DNA from: DASRHD01 sp035485575 | GTDB lineage: Bacteria; Verrucomicrobiota; Verrucomicrobiia; Opitutales; Opitutaceae | Length of the DNA stretch: 64,000 nucleotides | Direction of reading: 5' to 3' | Assembly: GCA_035485575.1 (NCBI GenBank) | Contig: DATHNW010000006.1 | Coordinates: 1-64,000, forward strand | Part shown: positions 1 through 8,922 of the stretch, one piece after another | Position numbering within the stretch: position 1 is the stretch's first letter | Layout of the letters: each line of letters begins with the position of its first letter | Notes under the pieces: model-generated | What the model saw: only the letters and a program-made list of their open reading frames with translations | Told to the model about the DNA's origin: nothing | Database searches by the model: none | Position numbers and translations under genes: made by a program

Positions 1-1
1 G

Positions 2-1087
2 CTCCTTGTGCGCTACCGCATCGACGGTCTCTGCCAGGAAAAGCTCCGGCTCCCGAAGGCGGTCGCCAACTCCATGGTCACGCGCCTGAAGATCATGTGC
101 AACCTGGACATCTCCGAGAGGCGGCTCCCCCAGGACGGAAGGATCGTGTTCAAGAAATTCACGAAGAAGAACATGGACATCGACCTTCGCGTGGCTACCG
201 GGCCGATGAACTACGGCGAGAAGGTCGTGATGCGCATCCTCGACAAGCAGAAGTCGACCCTGCCGCTCACCGCCCTCGGTGTCTCCGATGAAAACCTCGC
301 CAAGTACCGCGAGTGCATCCGCCAGCCCTACGGCATGATTTTGCATTGCGGCCCCACCGGCTCGGGCAAGTCGATGACGCTTTATTCCGCCCTCAGCGAA
401 ATCAACGAGCCCGACGTCAACATCCAGACCGCCGAGGACCCCATCGAGTACACCCTGCCTGGCATCAACCAGATGCAGATGAGCCGGCAGATCGGCCTGA
501 CTTTCGCCCGCGCCCTGCGCTGCTACCTGCGCATGGATCCCGACATCATCCTCGTCGGCGAAATCCGCGATCAGGAAACCGCCGAGATAGCCATCGAGGC
601 CGCGCTCACCGGCCATTTGCTCGTTTCCACCCTCCACACCAACGACGCGCCCAGCACCGTCGCGCGTCTCAGTGAAATGGACGTCGAACCGTTCATGATC
701 TCCGCCTCGCTCGTCTGCGTGTGCGCCCAGCGCCTCATGCGCCGCGTCTGCAAGAACTGCAAGCAGGCCTACACGCCCGAAGGCCGCGAAAAGCAGATCA
801 TCGAAAAAGCCCTCGGCTGGAGCGGAGAAATTTTCAAGGCCAACCCCCAGGGCTGCCCCACCTGCGGCGGCACCGGCTACAAGGGCCGCGTCGGCATCCA
901 CGAGCTCATGACCAACAGCGAGGAGCTCACCGCCGCCATCAACGCCAAGGCCGAGACGGCCGAGCTCAAGCGCATCGCCATGCGCGGCGGCATGAAGACG
1001 CTCCACCAGGACAGCATGCTCAAGGTCAAGCTCGGCCTCAGCACCATCGAGGAAGCATTGTCTAACGTGTCGCCGGATATGACGTGA
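2..1087 (+). CDS. PilB/GspE-family secretion ATPase, 3' part
   Basis: Hexameric ATPase that powers a type IV pilus or type II secretion assembly machine at the cytoplasmic face of the inner membrane. The reading frame is already open at the first base (LLVRYRIDG...), so the N-terminal domains lie outside the window; the GTG at 8 is internal. Counting from that codon, the Walker A motif GPTGSGKS is near residue 115. It is followed by the Asp box (AEDPIEY), the Walker B region (DPDIILVGEIRD) and the His box (LLVSTLHTNDAP). A tetracysteine zinc-binding motif (CKNC near residue 250, CPTC near residue 283) is followed by GRVGIHELM, the usual C-terminal layout of PilB/GspE. Pilus and secretion versions cannot be separated without the neighbours. 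No partner gene lies downstream. Confidence 0.9.
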   Translation, partial: LLVRYRIDGLCQEKLRLPKAVANSMVTRLKIMCNLDISERRLPQDGRIVFKKFTKKNMDIDLRVATGPMNYGEKVVMRILDKQKSTLPLTALGVSDENLAKYRECIRQPYGMILHCGPTGSGKSMTLYSALSEINEPDVNIQTAEDPIEYTLPGINQMQMSRQIGLTFARALRCYLRMDPDIILVGEIRDQETAEIAIEAALTGHLLVSTLHTNDAPSTVARLSEMDVEPFMISASLVCVCAQRLMRRVCKNCKQAYTPEGREKQIIEKALGWSGEIFKANPQGCPTCGGTGYKGRVGIHELMTNSEELTAAINAKAETAELKRIAMRGGMKTLHQDSMLKVKLGLSTIEEALSNVSPDMT

Positions 1088-1222
1088 GGCAGCGATATTT
1101 TCAGATGGAAATTAACTCAACAGTGATCGCGAAAACGCGAAGCATTCTGCGCACTTAAATTCGTTTGTGCTTCAGGGATAAAAACTGATTCAGCAGCCGT
1201 GATATGCCGTGGCGTACACCAA

Positions 1223-1684
1223 ATGAAAAAGCATTTAAGCACTTCAATATTTTTTGGCCTTCTGGCTTTAATGACAAGCTGTGCACCGCGTATGGCAAAA
1301 GGTCATTTATACCGAACTTTTCGAGGGCGTGAAGAGACATTCGAAATCGCACTTAACGATCCAAAATCTGAGTATGGTCATTTAAAGATTATCACCCAAA
1401 ACAACGTTTTTGTTGGAGATTATTCTCCAGTGACCACCCCCACCGAAATAAGTAAATCACAGGGAGGCGGAGGATCACTCACAATAGCAGGATTTGGAGG
1501 CGGTCTAAATCACGACTCTAGTTTTTCGGCTAAGTTTGAGCCAGGGATGGAATCGCGATTGGCTACTATCGTTATCAATCAGAACATAATGATTACCCTG
1601 CACTTTCAGATTGATCCAAAAACCGGACATGGAACCGGGCTTGGTCGTGATAACAGAGGCGGCTCCTACACGATGCAGTTTTAA
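1223..1684 (+). CDS. small predicted lipoprotein, unknown function
   Basis: A 153-residue protein that I do not recognise. It starts with a lysine, a hydrophobic stretch and then MTSC at residues 15-18, which could be a lipoprotein signal with an imperfect lipobox (Met at -3 is unusual). The mature part is beta-rich looking, with a glycine-rich patch (GGGGSL, FGGGL) in the middle. I chose the ATG at 1223 rather than the in-frame GTG at 1199, because the earlier start would put eight residues ahead of an otherwise good signal peptide. The gene is visibly richer in A+T than every neighbour and uses codons such as TTA, ATA and AAA freely, which suggests acquisition from elsewhere or weak codon selection. 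It stands alone between the secretion ATPase and the convergent smc gene. Confidence 0.6.
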   Translation: MKKHLSTSIFFGLLALMTSCAPRMAKGHLYRTFRGREETFEIALNDPKSEYGHLKIITQNNVFVGDYSPVTTPTEISKSQGGGGSLTIAGFGGGLNHDSSFSAKFEPGMESRLATIVINQNIMITLHFQIDPKTGHGTGLGRDNRGGSYTMQF

Positions 1685-1772
1685 TATGCCAGGTTAAGCA
1701 TAAGGGGTCGAGCTGCGGAAATTAATATTCGGTTTGATCAAATCAGGCAGAAAAGCAGATCGCTGAAACACT

Positions 1773-1882
1773 GAAGGGCAAAAGCACGAAAGCATTTTCC
1801 GCATTTCAGCCCTTCCGCGATGAAAAATTAATTCAGAAACCATGAAGCCATGATTCAATCCTGGTTTCCTGGCTTCTGAATT
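1773..1882. terminator. two inverted repeats between convergent genes
   Basis: The gap between the lipoprotein gene and the end of smc holds two inverted repeats. The first pairs GAAGGGC (1773-1779) with GCCCTTC (1809-1815). The second is a near-perfect palindrome with 26-base arms at 1830-1855 and 1857-1882, 22 of 26 positions complementary. It ends in TTTT on the plus strand and lies just downstream of the smc stop codon on the minus strand. A bidirectional terminator is the simplest reading. The rest of 1685-1905 shows nothing else. Confidence 0.5.
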
Positions 1883-1905
1883 TTCTCTCAGCGACCGTCC
1901 TGTGC

Positions 1906-4900
1906 TTAGACGCTTGCCACTGCCTCGGCAACCGGCGGCTGGGCGTTGCGCACGGCATCGGCGATGGTCACCCCCGAACCCGCCTCGGCCTCGCCGCGCT
2001 CGTGGTTGAAGCGCATCGACACGGTCTTTGACACGCCGCGCTCCTCCATCGTCACGCCGTAGATCGCATCCGCCGCCGCAATCGTGCGCTTGTTGTGCGT
2101 GATGATGATGAACTGCGAGTTGTCGACGAACTTCTTCAGCAGGTCCGTGAAACGGCCGATGTTCGATTCGTCCAGCGGCGCGTCGAGTTCGTCGAGGAGA
2201 CAGAACGGCGACGGCTTCACCAGATAAAGCGCGAAAAGGAGCGCCACGGCCGTGAGCGTCTTCTGTCCGCCCGAAAGCAGCGAGATGCTCTTGAGCTTCG
2301 TGCCCGGCGGCTGCGCGACGATCTCGATGCCGCTCTCGAGGATGTCGTCGGTCTGCAGCAGTTCGAGTTCCGCGCGACCGCCGCCGAAGAGCGTCTGGAA
2401 GGTGTAGACGAAATTCTTTTTGATCTGCTCGAACGTCACCTCGAACTGTTTCTGCGAGGTCTGGTTGATCTCGTCGATGGCCTTGAGCAGTTCCGCCCGC
2501 GCGTTCGTGAGGTCGTCGCTCTGCGATTTGAGGAAATCGTGCCGCTGCTTCAGCTCGGCGTATTCCTCGATGGCCACGAGGTTCACCTCGCCCATGCCGC
2601 GCAGCCGCTGGCGCAAGGCCTCGATCTCGGCCCGCAGTTCGTCCCAGTTGGTCGCGTCAAGCGCCGCGAGGTCGGCCTCGGCCGGCTCACCCTTTTGCTT
2701 GGGCTTCAATTTCCGGCCCCTGGCTTTCACTTCGGCGCCATTTTCTGAAATCTGTCCTCTTTCCTCCGCTTCATCGTCCTCGAGGTCGAGCGGCTTCAAG
2801 CCTTCCGGCTCGTCGTCGGCATGCCAGAGCTCGCGCTTCCAATCGATTGCGGCGAGGTCGGCCTGGAACTCGCGCTGGGCCTCTTCCGCCAAGAATTCCG
2901 CGCGCGAACGGCTCTCGGCCAGTTTCACCTCGCAGCGGCCCAGCTCGCTTTGTGCCGTATCGGCCTCGGCGCGCAGCGCGGCCTGGCCGGTCTCGACGGC
3001 GGAAATGTCCCGTTCCACTTCGACCAGCTCGACGCGGATTTTTTCGACCGACTCCTGTGACACGACGAGCGTCTTGGCCAGCTCCCCGCTTCGGGCACGC
3101 TGTGCTTCCGCCTCGCGCTCCAGCTCGGCGATCTGCTCGGTCCAGACCTCGATCTCCTGCTGCCGTTGCACGAGCAGCTCTTCCAGCTGCGCACGACGGC
3201 GTTCCATTTCACCCAGGCCGCGGTCGAGCACTTCGACCTTCTGGCGGCGCTCGGCCAGCTCGAGGCGGGCCTGGGCCAGTGATTCCTTCTTCTGGTCACG
3301 GTCCGTGCGCACCTCGGTGATGCGCGCTTCAAGCTTGGAGATTTTTTCACGCTGCTGCGTCGCCGCAGCATCGGCCTCGGCCAGCCCGGCCTGCGCCTTG
3401 GCAAAACGCTGCTGGGCCTCGTCGCGAGCCTGAACGAGCGCAGTGAGCTCATTCTGCATGCGGCCGAGACGCGTGGTCACATCGTCGGACGCCCGCTGGG
3501 TGTTGCGCTGCTCGGCCTGGGCGGCCGCCACGGCCTGCGTGGCCGCAAGCACGTCGGCGCGCTTTTGTTCGAGGGTCTGCTCGGCGGCGGCCAGACGCGC
3601 ATTGATGGCGTCGATCTGCGTGCGCTGCGCATCATGCGCCTCCTGGTCTTTCGCCAGCTCGCGCTTGGTCTCACGCAGGTCAATATCGCGCTGGAGAATG
3701 CTGTTTGCGGGCTTTTTGCTGTGGCCGCCGAAGACCAGGCCGCGCCGGTCGACCAGCTCGCCCTTGCGTGTAGCCACGGCAAGGAAGCTGAAGCCGGGAT
3801 TCGTCTTCCAAAATTCGAGAAACGCGCCGAGGTCGTCCGCGACGTAGCATGCAGCGAGCAGACTCGCCGCCGGATGGGCGGCATCGACGCTGTTCAGCGC
3901 AACCGCCGCCGAGATCAGTCCCGCCGGCAACGCAGCCCCACCCGTCTCTGATTTCTGATCTTTGATCTCTGAAATCTGCAGGCAGGCGCTGCCGAGCTGT
4001 TCGCTTTCCAGCTGGGCGAGAATTTTCCGGGCGGTGCCGAGGTCGGCCACATGAATGGCCTCGACCGCGGAGCCAAGCAGCGCCTCGAGCGCCTTGCCAA
4101 ACTCCGGCTTTACATCAAGCCCCTGCGTAATGGGTGCAACCTTCGCGCCGTCGAGCATGGCGTCGAGCCGGCCCGAAAGCAGCGCTTTCGCACCCTCCCC
4201 GAAGCCTTCCCATTTTTCCTGGAGCTGCTGGAGCAGCTTGAGGCGGGCGGTGCGCTGGGCGAGCTGGCGGTCGATGTCCTGCAGCTTGCGCTGCGCGTCG
4301 CGGAATTCGTGCGTGAGATCGGTGAGGGCCTGCTGGGCGGCCTGCGCCTCATTGTGGGCGCACGATTTCGCGGCCTGCGTCTCCTCGACCCGCACGGTGA
4401 ATTCGCCGGCGACGCGCGCGGCCTCGGCCTGCTGCGCGCGAACCTGTTCGAGCTCCTGCGCAAGCGCGTCGTGGCGGATCGTGCTCGTCTTCTGGTCGAC
4501 TTCGTAGCCGGAGCAGTCCGTGCGCAAGCGCGCAACCGTGCTCTCGAGTTGCAACAAATGGAATTTCGCCTGCTGCAGTTCCTGCTCAAGCTTGCTCAAC
4601 TCGCCCTCGGACAGCGCCAGCTCGCGATTGCGCGTCTGGAAAGCCGAGTCGCTGGTGCCGAGCAGGCTGAGCTGCATCTGCTTGTCCTGCGCACCGGTGT
4701 CGGCCTGGGCGGTCAGCTCACGGACCTGCATTTCGAGTTCGCCGAGATTGTCGCGACTGGACTCAAGGCGTTCCTGCAGGCCGGTGCGCTTGATGGCGGC
4801 GACATTCGCCTGGTTCTCGGCCTGTTCCTTTTGCGAACGCAGGTCGAAGACGGACTGCTGCGCGTCCTGTACGCGCTGGTTCAACTGGCTGCGGCCGGAT

Positions 4901-5718
4901 TTTTTCTCATCGAGTTCGCGCTGGTGGCCGGTGAGCGCGGCGCGGCGGTTTTCAGCCTCGGTGCGAAGCGCGGCGGTCCTGATTTCGAGATCGCCGAGCG
5001 TGGCGCGGAGCTGGCCGAATTGCCAGCCGCCGAGCCCGAGCGCGAGATGGCGCAGGCGGAAATTGAGCTTCTTGTAGCGGAGCGCCTTCGCGGCCTGGCG
5101 CTTGAGGCTGCCGATCTGGCGGGAGACTTCGCCGATGACGTCGGCCACGCGCGCGAGATTCTGCTCGGTAAGCGCAAGCTTGTTCATGGCCTCGCGGCGC
5201 TGCGACTTGTACTTCGTGATGCCGGCGGCCTCCTCAAACACGGCGCGCCGCTCCTCGGGCTTGGACGAAAGGATCTGGTCGATCTGGCCCTGCGCCATGA
5301 TCGAGTAGCTCGTGCGTCCGATGCCGGTATCCATGAACAACTTGTGGATGTCCTTGAGGCGGCACGGCTGGCCATTGAAGAAATACTCGCTCTGCCCGTC
5401 GCGCGAGACGCGGCGCATGATCTCGATTTCGTGAAACTCGCTGCCGAGCTGCTTCTCGCAGCCCGTGAGCAGGAGCGCCACTTCGCAAAGCTGGGCCGAC
5501 CGGCGCGTATCGGCGCCCTCGAAAATCACATCCTGCATCTTGCCGCCGCGCAGGGCCTTCGCACTTTGTTCGCCGAGCACCCAGCGGATGGCGTCGGCGA
5601 TGTTGCTTTTGCCGCAGCCATTGGGACCGACGATGGCGGTGACGCCGGGCTCGAAGCGCAGCGTGGTGGAGTCGGCAAAGGATTTGAAACCGTGGAGTTT
5701 TAGCGCCTGCAGATGCAT
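1906..5718 (-). CDS. smc: chromosome segregation ATPase SMC
   Basis: SMC forms the ring-shaped condensin core (with ScpA and ScpB, not present here) that compacts and segregates the chromosome. At 1270 residues it is close to the usual bacterial length of about 1200. The N-terminal head carries Walker A GPNGCGKSN at residues 31-39. Long heptad-rich coiled coils follow, interrupted by a globular hinge in roughly residues 500-680. The C-terminal head has the ABC signature LSGGQ from residue 1148, Walker B (CLLDELDAPLD) and the H-loop (IITHNK). A charged low-complexity insert (around residues 1000-1045, with many K, E and G) before the last coiled coil is not typical of the family. The gene is divergent from the transporter at 5858 and convergent with the lipoprotein gene. 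Confidence 0.97.
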   Translation of the reverse strand: MHLQALKLHGFKSFADSTTLRFEPGVTAIVGPNGCGKSNIADAIRWVLGEQSAKALRGGKMQDVIFEGADTRRSAQLCEVALLLTGCEKQLGSEFHEIEIMRRVSRDGQSEYFFNGQPCRLKDIHKLFMDTGIGRTSYSIMAQGQIDQILSSKPEERRAVFEEAAGITKYKSQRREAMNKLALTEQNLARVADVIGEVSRQIGSLKRQAAKALRYKKLNFRLRHLALGLGGWQFGQLRATLGDLEIRTAALRTEAENRRAALTGHQRELDEKKSGRSQLNQRVQDAQQSVFDLRSQKEQAENQANVAAIKRTGLQERLESSRDNLGELEMQVRELTAQADTGAQDKQMQLSLLGTSDSAFQTRNRELALSEGELSKLEQELQQAKFHLLQLESTVARLRTDCSGYEVDQKTSTIRHDALAQELEQVRAQQAEAARVAGEFTVRVEETQAAKSCAHNEAQAAQQALTDLTHEFRDAQRKLQDIDRQLAQRTARLKLLQQLQEKWEGFGEGAKALLSGRLDAMLDGAKVAPITQGLDVKPEFGKALEALLGSAVEAIHVADLGTARKILAQLESEQLGSACLQISEIKDQKSETGGAALPAGLISAAVALNSVDAAHPAASLLAACYVADDLGAFLEFWKTNPGFSFLAVATRKGELVDRRGLVFGGHSKKPANSILQRDIDLRETKRELAKDQEAHDAQRTQIDAINARLAAAEQTLEQKRADVLAATQAVAAAQAEQRNTQRASDDVTTRLGRMQNELTALVQARDEAQQRFAKAQAGLAEADAAATQQREKISKLEARITEVRTDRDQKKESLAQARLELAERRQKVEVLDRGLGEMERRRAQLEELLVQRQQEIEVWTEQIAELEREAEAQRARSGELAKTLVVSQESVEKIRVELVEVERDISAVETGQAALRAEADTAQSELGRCEVKLAESRSRAEFLAEEAQREFQADLAAIDWKRELWHADDEPEGLKPLDLEDDEAEERGQISENGAEVKARGRKLKPKQKGEPAEADLAALDATNWDELRAEIEALRQRLRGMGEVNLVAIEEYAELKQRHDFLKSQSDDLTNARAELLKAIDEINQTSQKQFEVTFEQIKKNFVYTFQTLFGGGRAELELLQTDDILESGIEIVAQPPGTKLKSISLLSGGQKTLTAVALLFALYLVKPSPFCLLDELDAPLDESNIGRFTDLLKKFVDNSQFIIITHNKRTIAAADAIYGVTMEERGVSKTVSMRFNHERGEAEAGSGVTIADAVRNAQPPVAEAVASV

Positions 5719-5857
5719 GAAGGTTCTGCACTAGAGAGGCCGCGTTTTCGCGCGGCAATGGGAAATAATTTCCAGTTGTTCACAGGCTATTCGCAGTTCA
5801 CATACGAAGCCCACCCGGCGGCAAGCTAACACAAGTCGCCGGCCGCGCAAAACAAAC

Positions 5858-7315
5858 ATGAACGAAATTTCATCGCCTCGGAATGGAATCTCGGCCGAGA
5901 GCCGGCGGTATCTGCCATGGCTGGTGGCGGTCGCGCTGTTCATGGAGAATCTCGACACGACCATCGTCAACACGGCCGTGCCGACGATGGCCGCCGGCCT
6001 GCACGTGCTGCCGCTCAGCCTCAAGGCCGTGCTGACAAGCTATACCATCAGCCTGGCGGTCTTCATCCCGATCAGCGGCTGGATGGCCGACCGCTATGGC
6101 ACGAAGCGGATTTTTGCCCTGGCGATCACCCTCTTCATGCTCGGCTCGCTCTTCTGCGGGCTGGCGTTGAACGTGCCGATGCTGGTCGCGTCGCGCATCC
6201 TGCAAGGCGTGGGCGGCGCCATGATGACGCCCGTCGGCCGTCTCGCGCTGGTGCGGGCGTTCCCGCGCTCGGAAATGATCACCGCGATGAATTACGTGGT
6301 CATTCCGGCGCTGATCGGGCCGTTGTTGGGGCCGTTTGTCGGCGGCCTGATCGTGCACTGGCTGGACTGGCGGGTGATTTTTTTCATCAACCTGCCCTTC
6401 GCCCTGGCCGGCCTCGCCCTGCTGCGCCGCCATATGCCGGATTTCCGGGAAGACGACGTGCCGCCGCTCGACCGCGAGGGTTTCCTGCTCTTTGGCAGCG
6501 GCATCGCGCTGCTCTCTTATGTGCTGGAGATTTTCGGCGAGCACACGCTTGGCACGGGCGAAATTTTATTCCTGCTGGCCTGTGCTTGCGTGCTGCTGTT
6601 CGCCTACGGCTGGCATTCGCGGGAGACCAAATCGCCCGTGCTGGCGTTGGAGTTATTCCGCATTCGCACGTTCCGGCTGTCGGTTCTGGGCGGGCTGTTC
6701 ACCCGGCTCGGCATCGGCGGCATGCCCTTCGTGCTGGCACTGCTTTATCAAATCGGCCTCGGCTACCTGCCCTGGCAGGCGGGTCTGCTGATGATGCCGC
6801 AGGCCGCGGCTGCCATCTGCATGAAACTGATGACCAAGCTCGTCCTTGCCCGTTTTGGCCATCGCCGCGTGCTGATTGTGAACACCGCCCTGCTCGGCAT
6901 GACCATCATGATTTTCACCCACGTGGGGCCGGGCACGCCCATCTGGGCCATCCTGCTGCTCAGCTTCGGCCAGGGCTTTTTCTCCTCCTTGCAATTCACG
7001 AGCATGAACACACTGGTTTATGCCGACATCAGCAACCATGACGCCAGCAAGGCCAGCAGCATCGCCAGCACGGCACAGCAGATGGCGCTCAGCTTCGGCG
7101 TCGCTTTTTCATCACTGCTCGCCGCCTGGTTCCTCGGCCATGTCGACCGCACCGACCCGGCCCAGCTCGTGCCGGCCCTGCATCACGCCTTTTTCGTGAT
7201 TGGCTGCATGACCGTCGTCTCCAGCCTCATTTTCTCCGGCCTGCACGCCAACGACGGCAACAACGTCAGCAACCGCAGCAATCCGGAGACCGAGGCGGCC
7301 GCCAAGGCTGGGTGA
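5858..7315 (+). CDS. MFS drug/H+ antiporter, DHA2 (MdtD/HsrA-like)
   Basis: A 485-residue inner-membrane transporter of the major facilitator superfamily. It begins with the DHA2 signature around TM1 (FMENLDTTIVNTAVPTM), followed by the loop 2-3 motif (GWMADRYGTKR) and the TM5 antiporter motif (VIPALIGPLLGPFVGGLI). The length and the pattern of about fourteen hydrophobic segments fit the EmrB/QacA group, with MdtD and HsrA as the nearest named relatives I recognise. The substrate cannot be read from the sequence. It shares a 139-base divergent intergenic region with smc and ends 6 bases before the stop of the convergent FAD oxidase gene. Confidence 0.88.
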   Translation: MNEISSPRNGISAESRRYLPWLVAVALFMENLDTTIVNTAVPTMAAGLHVLPLSLKAVLTSYTISLAVFIPISGWMADRYGTKRIFALAITLFMLGSLFCGLALNVPMLVASRILQGVGGAMMTPVGRLALVRAFPRSEMITAMNYVVIPALIGPLLGPFVGGLIVHWLDWRVIFFINLPFALAGLALLRRHMPDFREDDVPPLDREGFLLFGSGIALLSYVLEIFGEHTLGTGEILFLLACACVLLFAYGWHSRETKSPVLALELFRIRTFRLSVLGGLFTRLGIGGMPFVLALLYQIGLGYLPWQAGLLMMPQAAAAICMKLMTKLVLARFGHRRVLIVNTALLGMTIMIFTHVGPGTPIWAILLLSFGQGFFSSLQFTSMNTLVYADISNHDASKASSIASTAQQMALSFGVAFSSLLAAWFLGHVDRTDPAQLVPALHHAFFVIGCMTVVSSLIFSGLHANDGNNVSNRSNPETEAAAKAG

Positions 7316-7321
7316 AGCGCC

Positions 7322-8755
7322 TCATTTGTGGTCCCAGGGCAGCTTCACTGCCAGGCGCGGGTGTTTCCAGACCTCGAAGACCTCGAACATCTTCCCGGGG
7401 TTGAGAATGCCGCGCGGGTCGAGCGCGCGCTTCACCGCGAGCATTGCGCGCACCTGCGCGGGCGAGTGCTGCAGCCGCAGGAACGGCGTCTTGGCCAGCC
7501 CGATGCCGTGCTCGCCGGAAATGGCACCCCCGAGCGCGACGACCTCGCGCATCAGCCGCTGCACCGCGCGCTCGGCCGCGCGGCATTCGGCGGCATCCGC
7601 CGCATGGTACATGATGTTCACGTGCAGATTGCCGTCACCGAGATGGCCGAAGGTCGGGATGGGCAGTCGCGACTCGCGGCGCAGGCGTTCGAGAAACCGC
7701 GCGAATTTCCCGTAGTTTTTCAACGGCACGACCACGTCCTCGTTGAGCTTCGCGTCACCCAGCTCGAACATCGCGCCCGAACACTTGCGCCGCACGGCCC
7801 AAAGCGCCTCGGCCGCGGCGCGGTCGCGCGCCGCCCGGTGGGCCCGTGCATGTTTTTTGGCCCAAGCCAGTAAAATCGCCTTTTGTTCGCGCACTTCGCT
7901 CACCGTGCCAGCCAGCTCAAGCAGCACAACCGGCCGCCCCGCCTGACCGGCAAAGACGACGGTCTTCGTCGCGCGCTCGGCGCACTGCACGGAGTAGCGG
8001 TCGAGAAATTCACAAATGGCCGGCTGCACGCGCTGCGCGAAAAGCGCCCGCACCGCCCGAAACGCCGCCAGTTCGTCGGCGAACGCCGTGAGCAAAGTCC
8101 AGCGCGCTGCCGGCCGCGGAATCAGTTTCAACGTCGCCTCGGTGACGATGCCCAGCATGCCTTCGCTGCCGATCCACAGGTCGCGCAGGTTGAAACCCGC
8201 GGAAAACTTTTTCGTCGGCGTGCCCCACTGCACCAGTTCGCCGGTGGGCAGAAACCCCTTCAGCGCGAGTACGAAGTCGCGCGTGACGCCATACTTGCCG
8301 CCGTGCATGCCGCCCGCGTTGCAGGCGATGTTACCGCCGATGGTGCAATACTCCCGCGACGACGGGTCGGGCGGATAAAACCAGCCCTGGGCTTCGGCCG
8401 CACGCTGGAGGTCGGCCACCTTCACGCCCGCCTGCACATGCGCCAGGCCGGCCTCGGCGTCGATGCGCAGGCGTTTCCAGCCGAGAAGGTCGACCACCCA
8501 GCCGCCCTGCAGGGGCGAGGCCGACCCGGTCAGCGAGGTGCCCCGTCCGCGCACCGTCACCGGGACACGATGCGTATTGGCCAGCGCCAGCACGGCCGCC
8601 AGGTCGCCTTCGTGGCGCGGCACAATGACCGCCTCGGGCGGAAACGAGAGCTTGCTGCCGTCAAACGACGCGGCCTGGCACACCGCGACCTCCGTGCGTA
8701 CGATGCGCGGGCCGAGACGGCGGCGGAGCAAACGGGTGGCGGTGGCAAATTTCAT
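7322..8755 (-). CDS. FAD-linked oxidase, GlcD / D-lactate dehydrogenase family
   Basis: A 477-residue flavoprotein predicted to oxidise a 2-hydroxy acid such as D-lactate or glycolate. The N-terminal half is the PCMH-type FAD-binding domain (VTVRGRGTSLTGSASP, then the conserved stretch with CTIGGNIACNAGG). The C-terminal half is the FAD-oxidase C domain (FGHLGDGNLHVNI and GGAISGEHGIGLAK, carrying the histidines typical of the family). I took the ATG at 8755 because the upstream in-frame starts would add a poorly conserved 18-residue extension. It faces away from the 2-hydroxyacid dehydrogenase gene at 8923, and both act on hydroxy/keto acids, so a shared metabolic role is possible but not shown. 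Confidence 0.88.
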   Translation of the reverse strand: MKFATATRLLRRRLGPRIVRTEVAVCQAASFDGSKLSFPPEAVIVPRHEGDLAAVLALANTHRVPVTVRGRGTSLTGSASPLQGGWVVDLLGWKRLRIDAEAGLAHVQAGVKVADLQRAAEAQGWFYPPDPSSREYCTIGGNIACNAGGMHGGKYGVTRDFVLALKGFLPTGELVQWGTPTKKFSAGFNLRDLWIGSEGMLGIVTEATLKLIPRPAARWTLLTAFADELAAFRAVRALFAQRVQPAICEFLDRYSVQCAERATKTVVFAGQAGRPVVLLELAGTVSEVREQKAILLAWAKKHARAHRAARDRAAAEALWAVRRKCSGAMFELGDAKLNEDVVVPLKNYGKFARFLERLRRESRLPIPTFGHLGDGNLHVNIMYHAADAAECRAAERAVQRLMREVVALGGAISGEHGIGLAKTPFLRLQHSPAQVRAMLAVKRALDPRGILNPGKMFEVFEVWKHPRLAVKLPWDHK

Positions 8756-8922
8756 GTGAACCAATGCCATATACACCGCTGGCCGGCACGCTTGCGCAAG
8801 CAAAAGCACATGCGCTCGAATAACCGCTATGGGCTGGACTTCTTTGTCGCCCTGCGGGCGGCTGAGGCCGGATTTTTGCTTTCCATCGCGGATTTGCGCG
8901 CTAGGAGTTAAGGTTCTTTTCC

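Noticed and set aside
4051..5703. 550-residue open frame on the plus strand inside smc
   Set aside because: It is the antisense shadow of the smc coiled coil; no family resemblance, and the GC-rich third positions of smc explain its length.
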